The translations under genes were made by a program, and so were the position numbers. Positions 11,753 through 23,635 of a stretch of 64,000 bases of DNA are shown here, piece after piece (the stretch's first letter is position 1; each line of letters opens with the position of its first letter). Source of the stretch: Austropuccinia psidii (lineage: Eukaryota; Basidiomycota; Pucciniomycetes; Pucciniales; Sphaerophragmiaceae); assembly GCA_023105745.1 (NCBI GenBank), contig JALGQZ010000001.1:58175437-58239436 (forward strand). The letters run 5' to 3'. Below the pieces are notes generated by a model that did no database searches, had not been told where the DNA came from, and saw nothing but the letters and a program-made list of their open reading frames with translations.

Positions 11753-12370
11753 TGTAGTGACCTCTACCTGTTCATTATTTCCTACTTTCCTTAATACTAC
11801 AAGGTCCATTAATTCTTTAATGTGTACGTCTAAAGCTTCTCTAGCTCATGGGCTAGCTGGATAAGCTGGTCTTCTTAATAGAGGTGGATAAGGCTTTTCC
11901 ACATTAAGAATTATGTCTACATCATGTCCAATTATGGCACCTAGTGGTTCGTTGTCTGTTGCAAAGGCATTTTGATATTTAAGTAAGAGGTCAATCAATT
12001 TTTCTGTTAATTCATGATTGAATTCTGCCTCTTTTAGTTGTTAAGTTATGAAAAATTCTTTTTCTGGGCTTTTTTCTTCATTCTTAATAGCTGTACTTTG
12101 TCTTTTGTTATTGAAGAAGCCAAATCATTGTCTTTTATTGTACCCTATGGTGAAATATCTATCTTTTTGGTTAGAGATATCTATGCCAGAAATTGACAAG
12201 TATTCATTTGCAAGTATAAAATGGTTACTAGTGCAGTTGTCCATTACTACAAACTATACTTTCAATCTGATACATTGTGAAGGATGAGGAAAAATGAGTG
12301 TTCAGTCAGTTATTCCAAGGGGCTTCATGCTTTCACTTGCACTACTAAATGTTTCTCCTTGTATTGGTAT
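11753..12370 (-). pseudogene. pol: Element C protease C-terminus and RT N-terminus, decayed
   Basis: Minus-strand translation resumes directly at the solo-LTR target site with IPIQGETFSSASESMKPLGI, then [27 protein letters not shown] and RRPAYPASP, ending at [12 protein letters not shown] where B is inserted. At least four in-frame stops. No catalytic RT residues remain in the window. The reading frame matches 14031 onward once the solo LTR and one copy of its target duplication are ignored. Confidence 0.85.
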
Positions 12371-14030
12371 TGTCACAGCCACAAGTAATGACCCTCCTCC
12401 ATGGGTGTTGTGGCAATCCAGCCTGGAACCAAGTTGGGGCCAATTGGCCACACCATATATTTTATGGCCAATTGGCCCCCTTTGGTGTTCTATGGCCCTT
12501 TGGCCATAGCACCTTCCCCTGGCCTTTCATGGCCCCAATCATCATATATGGCCTCAGGCCATATCCTGCCATCATTGGCCTTCCTGGCCAATTTCCATAT
12601 CCCCAACCCCCAGGCCTCTATCTTTGTTTTTGGGCCTGGAGGTGTCCTTTTGTCTCCTAGGGAGTTCTGGGCCCCCTAGCCATAACCACCCCTTTTCATT
12701 AGGGGGTCTAGGGCCTAAATGGCCTTTTTGGGCCATTTAGGCCCCCTACGGCCTCTATGGCCCACAGTCAGTATTGCACAGCCCACGTACTGCGGTTTGT
12801 GGGCCAATCAGGCCCCCCTTGGCTCAATGCAATGAGGCCAGCCCACTAGCCCTCAAGGCCAGGTGGGTCCCAGACCACAATTGGGCCCACCTGAACCATT
12901 CTTGGCCCCAAATCCCATCAAACCCAAAATGGCCATAAAGACCCTCAGGACCCATTTTGGCCAAGGACCACCATGGACCAATTTTCAGCCCATGGCCTCT
13001 GGTAAACACCAGAGTCCTCCAGATCAGCTCAGCTCAATCCTTCCCATTCATCCATGCATCCCATACTCAAGGTTGCAGGAGTGGTGCCAGTATGGTATTA
13101 TATACCATTATGCACCATTTTTGCTCAGCAATTCAATGGTGACTCTTTCAGGACCAAATTTTATTATTTCAAATCAAGGTCTCAAAATCCAATGCCGATT
13201 TTGAAGGAGGACTCTTCAGCTCCTCAGTCTGGCAATCCATGGCGGCTATCAGAAGACTATTCAAGGACCCCAACCACCTGGCCCTGCAGGAGTTGGGTTG
13301 GCAATTATTTCAGAATTATTCCAAGGGCCATTCTCAGAGTTTATTCATCATTCAACCAGCTGTCAAGGCAGCAAGTACTTTAATACTGCTTGGACAACTC
13401 TATTGGTCCATACAGGCAGCAATCAATTATACCTGTATGTCCTTGGCCCAATTGGGCCAATTCATACTCCACTGTGGGAATTCAATCACACAGCTCAATT
13501 CTCAAGATGGCCAGAACTGTATTGGCCCAATTCAGACAATACAGCCGGTGACTCACCTTCCAGGATCAGCCCCTCAGCTTTTCACATATAATGGCCACCT
13601 TTCATTGCCTGGGGACTTTTTCCCCAGTTAATTGATATATTGGATTTATTTTTATCTTTATTTTTCTTTTCATTATTGAAAGTAAATACTGATATCCCTA
13701 AGCCAGTCATTTGCAACTTTCTTCTTCACCAGTCAGTGGATATTGGTGGTCATATCCTTTACTAATTCCATTTCCCTTTCTTGCAGGTTGAAACAGTGAA
13801 TTGGGGATTCACTTAGTTGGCTTCTTCGCCTTTGGATTTATTATTTCTCTGGCCATTGGATTCACTTACTCTTTCTTATCTTTGACATAATTGTCCTTAT
13901 TCTTACTCTTATCCTTCTTGAAGAAATTCATTCTGCTTTATCTCTTTTATCCCTTTGGAGCCTTCCAAGTTAGTTCTTGATTCCTGAGTGCCAGGCCACT
14001 CTTGTTTTCTGTCCAAGAGCCCCTGTGACA
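12371..14030 (+). repeat. GC-rich solo LTR 1 (1660 bp) with 5-bp target duplication
   Basis: Begins TGTCACAG and ends CTGTGACA, an 8-bp perfect inverted terminal repeat with TG...CA ends. GGTAT flanks it on both sides (12366-12370 and 14031-14035), and the interrupted C reading frame is continuous across the duplication. The first half is packed with GGCC words in an otherwise AT-rich window. Several overlapping open frames (12294-13631) exist but look like by-products of GGCC-rich composition, being rich in Pro, Trp and Gly. Strand is only relative to the copy at 32099. Confidence 0.9.
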
Positions 14031-16367
14031 GGTATAAGTTTTTCTTCCCAATCTGGTACAAGTGTTTTCAAATAACTCTTACCAACACAGGTACAATATG
14101 CTCGTGTATCTAAGTTCACTTTTGCCTCTTGGTTTTCCACCATGACAATACTTATACTTGATTTCCCAGCTGTATATTCCATTCCTTTTGCTGGTTTGGT
14201 TCTATAAAATTTGGCATCTTGTATGTTTGTCAGGCTTGTATCAGATGTTCCAACTTGTGGTAAGTTTGAATTGACATCCAGTACTTCATATATTAAATCA
14301 ATATTATTAATTTGTGCATTAATTATATGAATTTAATCACTTTGAGAAGTTTCTGACTCTTCAGTGTCCTTTTCAGAATCAGATTCTTCTTCTTTATCAT
14401 TATGGTCCTCTGTTTCCACAATTTCATTGATTTTTTCTTTTTTAAGGCAATTATTGGCTAAGTGTCCAATACCTCCACATTTGTGGCACTTTCTTTTCTC
14501 ACTACTGTTAAATGTATTGGGCTTGAAAGTTTCTCTTGGCTTATATTTTTTGATAAATGGTTTATTTGGAGTTTTGATGTCCAATTTCTTCCAGCTTCTC
14601 CTGATTTTTGTTCTTGTCACTAAGTCTTCTATTTCATGAATATACTCTTCTGTGGATAATGGTTCTATAAACCTGCTTCTCAGGGCATGTTCCAATTCTC
14701 CTCCACATTTTTTAAGTATTTTCATGTGTACCATTTTGTGTGACATTTCTGGTTACAATGCATTTAATCTTTCAACTTGTTTTAAGAGCCAAGTCAAAGG
14801 TTTATCCTTGTCCAGATCAAAGAAGGAACTTTCAAATGCACTTTCTATTTTTTACCTCCAGGCATCATTAGCCCAGTTGGTGATTATTTTGTGTTTCCAC
14901 CAAGACCAGCTATTTTTGCCATTTGTTTGCTTATGCCATAATCTCATTTTTTTGTAGATTTCTCAAACAGTGAGTGTAATATAGTAGTGATCAATTCATC
15001 ATGTGGTCATATTCCCCTTCTCCTGTTAATGTTGGCCATTCCTTTAATTGAGGTGCTTATTTTATTAAGACTTGGCTATTATATTGATTACTCAAGTCTG
15101 TTACGATTAAATTTTTATTTCCTCTACTGGCTTAACAGGGCTTCTTATGTGAGAAAATGGGATTGATAACTTTGGCATATTTAGGTTAGCCTCATTAACT
15201 TTATCCATTTTTTCACCAATAAGCCTTATTTCATTTTGAATACCATCTTTTAGATTCATTCTTGCTAAATCACTTTTTCCACATAGTCTAGAAGTAAATT
15301 TTGGTGTGATGAAGTTTTTTCCTCAAGTGTTTCTACAGAAATACTTAATTTGTTTACTTTTCTGTAAGATTATCAATAATCACGTCATAATTGATTGTCA
15401 AAGTTTTATCTTTGATATTTTTTATGTAATTATATAATTCATGTTGTCATTGTATTAATCTTTGAGTATGTTCAATTAAAATGTTTAGTATATTATTTTA
15501 AACAATAAATTCAATATTATAAGTTCCTTTTTTGTTTTGTACAACAGCTTTTGTTAAGGATGTTAAGCTCTTATTTATTTCTTGTAAGGATAATAAAATA
15601 TTTTTAATTTCTTTGAGAGGTAAAAGAATATTTTTTATTTATGTTAAAGTATTTACAACATCTGGAGACAAGGTTATTTCTTTGGGAAATGAGGTTGTCT
15701 CATTCTTTGCTCCTCCTTGTCCTTGAATTCCATCAAGCTTCTGGCCATGTTGAAGACATTGTCCATGGCATATTTTTGGATTTTTGGAATCCTGTAGCTT
15801 GGGAAATATGGGTTTCTCCAGTTCTCTGTCTTTTTCTTCTTCCCTTCTTGGGGAAGTGGGCTGGCTTGGGGCTTGCTGGTAAAAGCTACTGGGGCTTCTT
15901 CCTTGGTTGCCTCCTTCTTTTTGGCATGGTACTTGTTTATCTTTCTGATTTGAGGTTTGGATGATAGTGGATTCCATCCATTGGAGTATCTCACTATTTC
16001 CTCCTCTTTGAGGAACCTTTTGAGGATGTGCCAGGAGTTCATCATTCCTTGGTGGATTTGTGGCAACATTTTGCAGTCCTTGTCCTTGTACACTGTGTAG
16101 TACTGTTTTTACTGGCTCATTTAAATGTCTATCTGAGCCCTCTGAATGTTATTTGTACCTATTTGAGTTACTCATACTTAGTTCTTACTCTGGTTCTGAT
16201 ATCATGGGCATTTCTGGGACTTGCCTTTGGGATAAGGCACTTCCTTGTGTGGATTCTGTTCCACTGGGGATTTTGACCTTTCTTTTCCCTTTTGAGGTAT
16301 CAATTCCACCTCTGAGTCCAGCTCTATCTGATTGGATAGAATATTGAGAGCCTCTTCTGGTAGTCAT
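14031..16367 (-). pseudogene. gag: Element C gag and protease N-part (beta frame), decayed
   Basis: Starts at the ATG 16367 (MTTRRGSQYS) and proceeds through the region overlapping alpha, a coiled-coil-like part with many stops, a capsid region, zinc knuckle CHKCGGIGHLANNC near 14450-14500, an acidic tail, then the protease. The catalytic triplet reads DTR instead of DTG (14102-14110). Sequence stops at KLIP, where the solo LTR is inserted. Best-preserved ORFs are 14333-14746 and 15639-15977. It resembles element F almost residue for residue in the intact blocks. Confidence 0.86.
15674..16093 (-). CDS. Element C alpha ORF (overlapping gag N-terminal protein)
   Basis: 139 codons in the +1 frame relative to beta, ending FPKK and TAA at 15674-15676. 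The nominal start is a GTG; the open frame probably extends upstream. It carries KDKDCKMLPQIHQGMMNSWH, LKEEEIVRYSNGWNPLSS, SYRIPKIQ and DNVFNMARSLMEFKDKEEQR, and closely matches alpha of element F without the premature stop seen there. A CCCAAAG heptamer lies at 15680-15686, in the phase expected of a -1 slippery site, three codons before the stop. Function unknown. Confidence 0.68.
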   Translation of the reverse strand: MYKDKDCKMLPQIHQGMMNSWHILKRFLKEEEIVRYSNGWNPLSSKPQIRKINKYHAKKKEATKEEAPVAFTSKPQASPLPQEGKKKKTENWRNPYFPSYRIPKIQKYAMDNVFNMARSLMEFKDKEEQRMRQPHFPKK

Positions 16368-16443
16368 AATTTAAGAAATAAGAAATAAAAATATTTCAGG
16401 GCAGGAATATATTTTTATGGCAATTTATAAAGGAGGTACTCAC

Positions 16444-16607
16444 CTTCAGAGTCCTGAATAGTGGGTCCTGGAAAGTCTAATTTCTTAGCTTTCTTTTTTT
16501 AAGAACAATTGGTTTTGGGGAACTTTGGCAAGTTTCTTCCACCAATCTTTCAACAGTGGTTTGATTGTCCTCTGTTTGATTGTCCTCTGTTTGATTGTCT
16601 TGAAACA
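16444..16607 (-). other. Element C leader exon (putative)
   Basis: Minus strand: CTTTTTTAG then about 164 nt then the donor GTGAGT. It corresponds to 46928-47077 in element F. It contains a 15-bp tandem repeat encoding QTEDN (plus-strand 16561-16604), one unit more than F, and appears to have lost one base. The acceptor before the gag ATG is AAA here instead of AAG. Confidence 0.5.
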
Positions 16608-17076
16608 CTAAAAAAGACAAATAAATATAAGTATTATGTAAAAATTGTTATTTTTGGTAAGATATGGCAATTTTCCACATAAAAATTGCTTTTATGTCTC
16701 AGAATAAGGAAATGAATGAAGAAATGAATAAAAAATTGAATAAAAATAACTTTTTTATTTGGTTTTTGTATTTTTTAATGTTTTTATATTTTTATTTTTA
16801 AAGAATAAAATCAAAATGAAGATGGTTCTTTCATAAAACTAATTGATAATATAAAATTATCTTTTATTGATAAAATATCTCTTTTAATCACTAGAGTCAC
16901 TCAAAGAAAGTTCTTGCAAGTATAAGGATGTGAGAAACCATGTGTAAGACAGTGAAATTGCTTTCCAAATGCCTCAATACCTTTTAAAATCAATGAATAT
17001 GATTTCATGGTTATGAATATAATTTATTATTGGATAAACCCAATGAGAATCCTTTGAAAGTTCTTTTTGAGTAAAT
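16608..17076 (-). other. Element C AT-rich leader between primer site and leader exon
   Basis: No ORF of note. It is equivalent to 46455-46927 in element F and would be intronic if the LTR donor at 17755-17756 is used. Confidence 0.5.
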
Positions 17077-17094
17077 ATCATGGCCAGGCCCCCA
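17077..17094 (-). other. Primer-binding site of element C
   Basis: Minus strand TGGGGGCCTGGCCATGAT, two bases after the LTR end. One base differs from element F (CCGTG to CCATG). The first bases fit the 3' end of a tRNA ending CCCCCA, as in eukaryotic proline tRNAs. Confidence 0.7.
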
Positions 17095-17096
17095 AA

Positions 17097-19069
17097 TGTA
17101 AGATTTGACTATGAAACAATAAATAAAAATTACTAATATTTTATTTATTGTACTATTAATGTCCTTATAAATAAAATAAATAAGATAAAAAATAATTATA
17201 ATAATAAAGAATTATTATAATTATGGCATAAAAAATAATTATATTATTAAATAAATATAATAATAGAATAAATAAATATATTAATATATGATAATTAATA
17301 TATTTTAAAAGACTTTATTATTGTTACCAACAAATAATAGAGGCGTAAAATTTTTTTTTAATTGATAAAAAACAATTAATAACAATAATTTTACTGATAT
17401 TGAGGTTATAAATTAATATAAACACTATGTATATTAATTAAAAAATTGTTGATAGTAATAATAAAGAGGAATTATCATTATAAGTGAAAATAACCTACTT
17501 TTGATGCTTGATATAATAATTTTGAATTAATTTATGCCAAATAATGTAAATACAGCTTATTTAAATTGTATTTAAAAATACAAACAAAAGAAATTACAAA
17601 TTTTCTTGATTTTACGTGGATATGAGATTTTTAAGAAAATTATAACAAAACAAGAGAAAAATTGGATTAACACATCAAAAATGATGATTATAATAAGGAT
17701 AACCTTTGGTCTTTGATAATATGAGATATATATATATAAATAATAAAAGGTTTTACCTTTAGATTTAGTTGTTTTAATTGTTCTAATTGTTTTGATGTGT
17801 CTGAGGGGAAAATAGAGTTAAAAGAGCTCTATTCATAGTAAATACATCCCTTCTAGAGTCCAGTAAGCTTCTAGTAGACATGTACTGATGGTATCCACTG
17901 GAAACTCTCAGTATTTTAAGGTTTAGTGATGATTACGTCATGATCAAACCATCTTATCCCATTATTATGCCATTATTTAGAGTTATCACTATACCGCTAA
18001 GTTTGATGACATCATAGGCTTGAAAGAAGCATAGACTTCGTGGATTTCCTTAGTATTAATCATGATAAGATAGTATTCACCAGTTGTATCACTTATATAA
18101 CTGTCAAGCTTAAAATAGGATTACAGTGAGTGATCATAAATGATCAATTTTAAGCTTAAAATTTGATCATTAATAACTTTTAAGTTATACACGCTAAAAA
18201 TATTTTGAGAGTAAGTTAAGATGGATTGGCATTTCCTTATCAAACTGCCAAGAGAGTTTTATTAAATAATCAAAACTCTATTTTTGATGATTTTTCTTGT
18301 AACTCATCTTTTCTGTTGAAATTCAATATTTTAAACTTCAAACCTTGATTTCAAGGGGTTATACCTCGAATATTATAATAAATACTACCTCATTCATCAC
18401 GTATGAGGTAGTAGAGTCTGACTGTCTACTTCCTTTTAAGTTTGGACCACTTTCACAACAAAGTGGTCAACAGCTCCAGTGATTTTGTTCGATAAATCAT
18501 TACAAGTTTTAACCTTGTTTATAAATTGTGCAATAAAGTTCATATCTGTTCTCTTAAAGTAATTACGTGGTGACTTTATTTTTGGTTTAACTCTCTATCT
18601 TGTATATTTCAAGAGATATTAGCTAAAAACCATGAATATATGCATTGACCAAAAAAGTGCATATATTCAACTTAATTCCTTAAGTATTGAATTTAGAAAT
18701 TTTTCAGATAATTGTTTTATGTGTGGTTTTTTATGGAGAATCCGATGTTACAATTTATTTTACGTTTTGTTTCATTGGTTTCAGGGTTGAATACGTTTTT
18801 GTGTCTCTTTTAGGGTATTATTACTTATTCTCCAGTAATTGTTGACTTTTCAGATATGCCATAAAAATGACATATGTGTATTTTACCATGAGGGATCTAA
18901 TGGTGTACTTTATTTCAAATGTTTGCTCATTAGCTTCCAAGTTAATTCAGACTTTGTACCTATTTATGGTATTTTTACTAGTTTTAAAATAATTATTATA
19001 AGTATAATAATTATACAATTTTTCTTGTGATGTTTTTGGATATGTGGTCATATCTCAAAGGCTCTCACA
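17097..19069 (-). repeat. 5' LTR of element C (1973 bp)
   Basis: Minus strand starts TGTGAGAGCCTTTGAG at 19069 and ends CAAATCTTACA at 17097; clearly the F-family LTR. TATA-like and initiator sequences near 17800-17845 (minus) match those of F, with one change (TATGAATAG), followed by AAAG/GTAAAA at 17755. A terminal hairpin near 17107-17150 has arms CAATAAATAAAA and TTTTATTTATTG. The remainder is AT-rich and non-coding. Confidence 0.88.
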
Positions 19070-21000
19070 CCCACAGGGTTTTATACCTAAAAATGATTAT
19101 TTCTTATGTTATTAGAAGATCTAAGAATCTCACAGTACAATTGCAACTTTTTTTAACAATTTTTTAAAATTGTTACATTTAAGCTTAAATAAGCTTAAAT
19201 TTAAATTTGCATAAGGTCTATGCAAACATACCAAATTTTAGTTAAAATTAAAGTTTTGTGTATATTTACTGAATTGGCTAAGGATTTGCAATATCAAATG
19301 TAAATCCTGCGTGGGCTCAATTCTAAAGGGTTTAAGGCCATATTATGGCTTTAAATAAATAAAAGGGAAAAATTCACACAAAAATGTGGGACAAAGGAAA
19401 AAGACAAAACGGAGCTGGGGTACCCACCTTTTTGGATCTGCGAGGGTTCAGTTAAGGTTGTCCACCTGTATTGGATGATTTTCAACATTAGTTAAAATTT
19501 AAGATTAGACTTTGATCCAACTTAAAGCTTAATCTTGTTTTATCCCAATTTGTACAGGAATTTGAAGCTGCCAAAGGGTAAATCCCAATATGCAAGCTTG
19601 AAATTAGGTTTTTAGGAACTGTCAAAGATTAAGTAAGCTTAAAACCTTAAATTTAAAAGCAATAAAACCTTATCAAAAGTTAAGGTTTGGTGTGTATTCC
19701 TATTTTACATGGGAAAATAGTGATAACTTCAAAAATTCATTAAAAATCCAATTCTCAATGGATTCTCCTTAAACTTTCACACAGATTAAAGTTCAACGTT
19801 ATCTGTGTATAATTCAAATTTTAAGTAGCTTTTATAACAAGCTTCATTGGTAATTAGCCTGGAAACTTACTCTTTTAGTTCTACTTAAAGAAAACTAAGA
19901 TTTCTTTAAAAATTGATTAAAAATTGAGTCTAAGAGATTTTTGCTTGAAGTTCTATTTTTAAGTTGCTCATGTGATGAAATTTAATATAAATAAGCTTCT
20001 TTTATATTAAAGCTTAAAATAATTGACCCAAATGAGGATTAAAGTTACTTGGAGTTAAGAATAACACTGGTAGCTTTAAGTTGGAATTCAAAATAAGTTA
20101 CCTTAAGTTAAGAACCTCATTTTTAAGCATGATCTTTTAGTTTTGACCTGAGCATGGCCTCTACATCCATCATTAATCATAAAAGCTTCTCTGAAGACAT
20201 AAATGGAATCTATCAATCACTTTCTTTGTCCATCATCCATTATCAATCCAATTATATTAGACATTTAAACAGGTAAAGTTTTATTACATAGAAAATAATA
20301 TTATTAAGGTGATTATTATATGATTTCATTCTTTCTTAAGCTTAAAAATAAATAATTGAAATAATAGAGCTCAGATTATTGTTGTAATCACCAATAATAT
20401 ATTTTATTTTAAAAAATTATCATAAATATCTTTCAAAATCCACACATTCCTCTTGAAGAATATTTCAATCATTTTTTTTTATTATGGAAAGTTCTTTTAT
20501 CTTCAAAATATTAATTTTTTGGTGTGTTTTTAACTTATAATAATTATTCAATATAATAAATCTTTTATTCAACTTTTTGTATTAAATCAATATTATAAGT
20601 GAGTTTTTCTCTGAAGTCTTGTATTTTTCATCTATTATTAGTTTTTCTATATAGAAGTTTTCTATAAGAATTATTTCTACACAGTGTGTGTGATAGTTCT
20701 CTATAAATAAGTGGTTAAGTATTAATATTTTCTATGTGTAATTGTCTCATTAAGAGCTTTACACTTCTTATTGTTATAATTGTCTGTGACTATAACAATA
20801 ATAGAATAATTATGAAGATTTATTTTCATTATTAAATTATTTCAAAATAATTAAATTTATCTTTTTTAATATAATTATTTTCAATAATGATATATATTTG
20901 TGGTTATAATATTTTACTATATTATATTTTTCTACTGAGGACAGTCATAGTACTCTTGATATTGTTACTATTATCAAGAGTTTCATAGAAAAACACTACA
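19070..21000 (+). repeat. Family D LTR, start missing or divergent
   Basis: Ends TTTCATAGAAAAACACTACA at 21000 and shares blocks in order with the element A LTR (GGGTACCCA near 19418, CTTCAAAAATTCATTAAAAA near 19731) and looser similarity to the E LTR. About 150 bp at the start relative to A is not visible, consistent with element C having inserted inside it. No coding potential; the ORF at 18839-19030 lies in C LTR and is a shadow. A terminal stem CTCTTGATA/TATCAAGAG lies at about 20950-20980. Confidence 0.72.
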
Positions 21001-21144
21001 AACAGAACTTCACCTAATCACTCTTAGAGATTTATGGTATGCGCAATTGCATGCCTGTTTCCACTCCCCTCATCCCAAACAATCACCTGGAAGAATAAAG
21101 CAACAGAAAAGCTGATTAATTTTAGGCTTTCAACATAAACTATT
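21001..21144 (+). pseudogene. pol: Ty1/copia RT C-terminal fragment
   Basis: One frame reads LLEIYGMRNCMPVSTPLIPN followed by NHLEE, the typical copia stretch just after the RT core, with stops, then breaks at AACTATT, where the solo LTR is inserted. The frame continues after the LTR at 22957 (CSAICCINYLSTETRPDLSF). Confidence 0.75.
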
Positions 21145-22951
21145 TGTGAGCCTTACAGGTAATTTCATATACCCAAAAGACCACACATACAAAATTAACA
21201 TATTAATATAAATAAAATAAATTTATTTATACTATCAAAATAAAAATCAAAATATAAATATAAAATTATATTCAAAATAAAAAACAATTACAATTTAAAA
21301 ATAAAATTACATTGAATTTTGGAATTATAAAATTACATTTATACTTGAAAAAATTAAGTAAAAATGAAATTTTAACAAAATTGTAAAAAAATAAATAAAT
21401 TTGGAAAAAAGTTAAATAAAAATTATTATAAATTTTTATCCAATGAATAAACACATAAAAATTATTGCACCATTGGATTCCTCATAAAAAATCAGGTGGG
21501 GTCACCTCTGAGTGAAATTGTTGTAACTCAACTCTAAATAAGCTTAAATTAAGTTTTTAGTATTTTCAATACAAAAGTTGAAAATACTCAAAACTTTAAT
21601 TTAATTCACACCACATGTGGTGCTAACCATCAATTTTTGTGTTAAAATTGAGGTGTTGTGTTTAGTTTAGAAGCTATGAGGAATTAAAGTATTTTCAATT
21701 GAATTCAATTGAAATGTCAAAATGTGCGCGTGTATTACATAAGTGAGCTTTGATTTACATATGAGGAATCAATTATTACTGTATTGTACTGTACAATTCA
21801 ATTCAATTACATATGTAAATTATAAGTATAATACATGATGAGGAATTAAAGGAAAAATAAATTTGGGGGGGAAAAGGAACTCCAGCTCTAAGGGGGAGCT
21901 AGACCCCCAAATTCCTTTCTGACAGGCGTGGGATGTCAAAATTCACGCAAAAGTTCATCACTTTTGGCCTGGAATTGAGTTACAGGGTCTGTGGACTCAA
22001 TTGATGATGAGGTTTTGATACCAACTGGGGTAGTTTTAGCTGTTGCCAAGAGGGTAAAACTACCCTTAAGATAAAACCATCATAGTAAAAACAGTTTTAA
22101 CTGGATTTTACGTCTCTTACACAAATTCTGACATGTCTGAAAGGCTCTAGACCAGGTATTCCTATAGTAATGGCTGATTTAAGGGTCTAAAATGGCTAAA
22201 AATGGCTTAAACCAGCTCTTTTTGGTCGAAATCAGGGTTCAATGATGCCATAATTGGTTTTCTGTTGTCAGGCTGTTTTTCACGACTGACAAGAGTAAAT
22301 TTTACTTTTGGAGTAAGAAAATTGATGGCTATAAAAGAATGTCTTCTTTGCCCCACTTTTCTCTTCATGTTAGAATCTTTTCCTTTTATAATTAGCTTAA
22401 AAATTGTTAAACCAATCAATAAAAGATTCCAACCACCTTTTTTAAATCATTTTAAACCTTTTAACCACGTGAAAAAATTATTATAATCATTGTTTGTAAC
22501 TTTTATAATCATTTTACCCCTGAACCACCCCAAAAGTGAATTAAAGCATCTTTCATCACTGTAAACTTTGTCACTTTGTTTCCAAATTCACTCTGGTCAC
22601 TTTTGGGCATGTTTTCTCTTTAATATTCTTTTTAAAGACTCTGTTATTTAATTAATTGCTTGCATTTCTTTGCTCAATTAATTCCAATTGAAATTGCTCT
22701 TGATGAAATTTCTTTTGTAGCCTTAAATATCTCTTGTAGAGTATTTTTGGACAAATTTTTATTTTTGGTAAAACAATGCATCTAAATGATATTATTGTTT
22801 TATACTAATAAAGTTATAGACAATAAAATTGGCATGTTTTCTCTTAAAAATAATAGTTCTTACTATTTTTAATTGATTTTTACCTTATACAAATTTTGAG
22901 GACAGGAAAAGTACTTGATTTTTAATCAAAGTTTCATATCCACACCTTACA
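21145..22951 (+). repeat. E-family solo LTR (1807 bp) with CTATT duplication
   Basis: Starts TGTGAGCC and ends CACACCTTACA; CTATT flanks both sides (21140-21144 and 22952-22956). Clearly the same family as the two LTRs of element E. A single LTR with an intact duplication is the product expected from LTR-LTR recombination. A GGCTATAAAAG TATA-like box lies near 22328. The small ORFs at 22207-22486 lie in the LTR and recur in its copies at 30996 and 40890-41199; I do not regard them as genes. Confidence 0.92.
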
Positions 22952-23620
22952 CTATTGCAGTGCAATATGCTGTATCAACTACCTTAGTACAGAAACAAGG
23001 CCTGACCTTTCCTTCCCTGTCAGTGAATTGTCTCAGTTTCTAGAAAAACCAGGAATGTATCACTGAAAAGCCTTCTTGCATGTCCTAAAGTATTTGAAGG
23101 GTACCCAAGACCTTGGCCTTACTTATGAAAAAAGAATTAATGCAGTCATAGTTGCCTACACTGATGCCAATTGGGGAAACTGAAAGACAACCCACCATTC
23201 AATCAGCAGTTTCCTGGCCACTATGTGAAGTAGCCTCATTCTCTGGAGAACAAGAATGAAAACCACTGTTTCACTATTCACAGCTGAGGCTGAGTACAAA
23301 GCCCTTTGTGACCTTACTTCTGAATTAATGTGACTTAAGAAGTTGGGTCAAGAGTGTGGTCTCTTAGTGCTGAACAGAACAATCCCTATTCACAAGGACA
23401 ACCAGAGCTGCATCAAGGCCAAAAAGGGTGACTGAAACCTCAACAACAAGAGAATGAAGCACATCCACATTTAACTTCACTTCATCAAGGACGCTATCTC
23501 AGACAGTTTAGGAGAGCTAGTGTACACTCCAACCTCTGACATGCTCACTGATTTTCTCACCCAATCAGCTGGAAACGTAGTTATAACTTGGGACCTTGAT
23601 TTTCTTGGCATTTTGTGAGT
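22952..23620 (+). pseudogene. pol: Ty1/copia RNase H and C-terminus, decayed
   Basis: Frame translation gives LSQFLEKPGMYH, HVLKYLKGTQDLGLTYEKRI (with changes), VAYTDANWGN, SLFTAEAEYKALCD, KDNQSCIKAK and MLTDFLTQSAGN, the standard copia RNase H order with the YTDAN and AEAEY motifs. Several stops. A polypurine-like AGGAGATAGGGGAGA (23621-23635) follows directly. Confidence 0.85.
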
Positions 23621-23635
23621 AGGAGATAGGGGAGA

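Larger units (their letters stand above)
11753..19069 (-). mobile_element. Element C: Ty3/gypsy element, same family as F, cut by B and by a solo LTR
   Basis: Minus-strand order: 5' LTR (19069-17097), primer site, leader, leader exon, gag with overlapping alpha ORF, protease, then a GC-rich solo LTR (14030-12371), the rest of protease and the start of RT, where element B interrupts at 11753. The remaining pol lies left of the window. Protein blocks are near-identical to element F. Many stops make it inactive. Confidence 0.9.

Noticed and set aside
12294..13631. Long overlapping plus-strand ORFs in the GC-rich solo LTR as genes
   Set aside because: They overlap in several frames, are rich in Pro/Trp/Gly from GGCC words, and the second copy (32172-33547) has open frames on both strands. 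Composition explains them.
17150..17460. Very AT-rich stretch as a centromere or replication origin
   Set aside because: It aligns with the same part of the F LTRs (46100-46380, 54780-55040), so it is LTR sequence.
22207..22486. Small ORFs conserved among E-family LTRs (also 30996-31208, 40890-41199)
   Set aside because: Conserved because the LTRs are copies; frames occur on both strands and carry no known motif.
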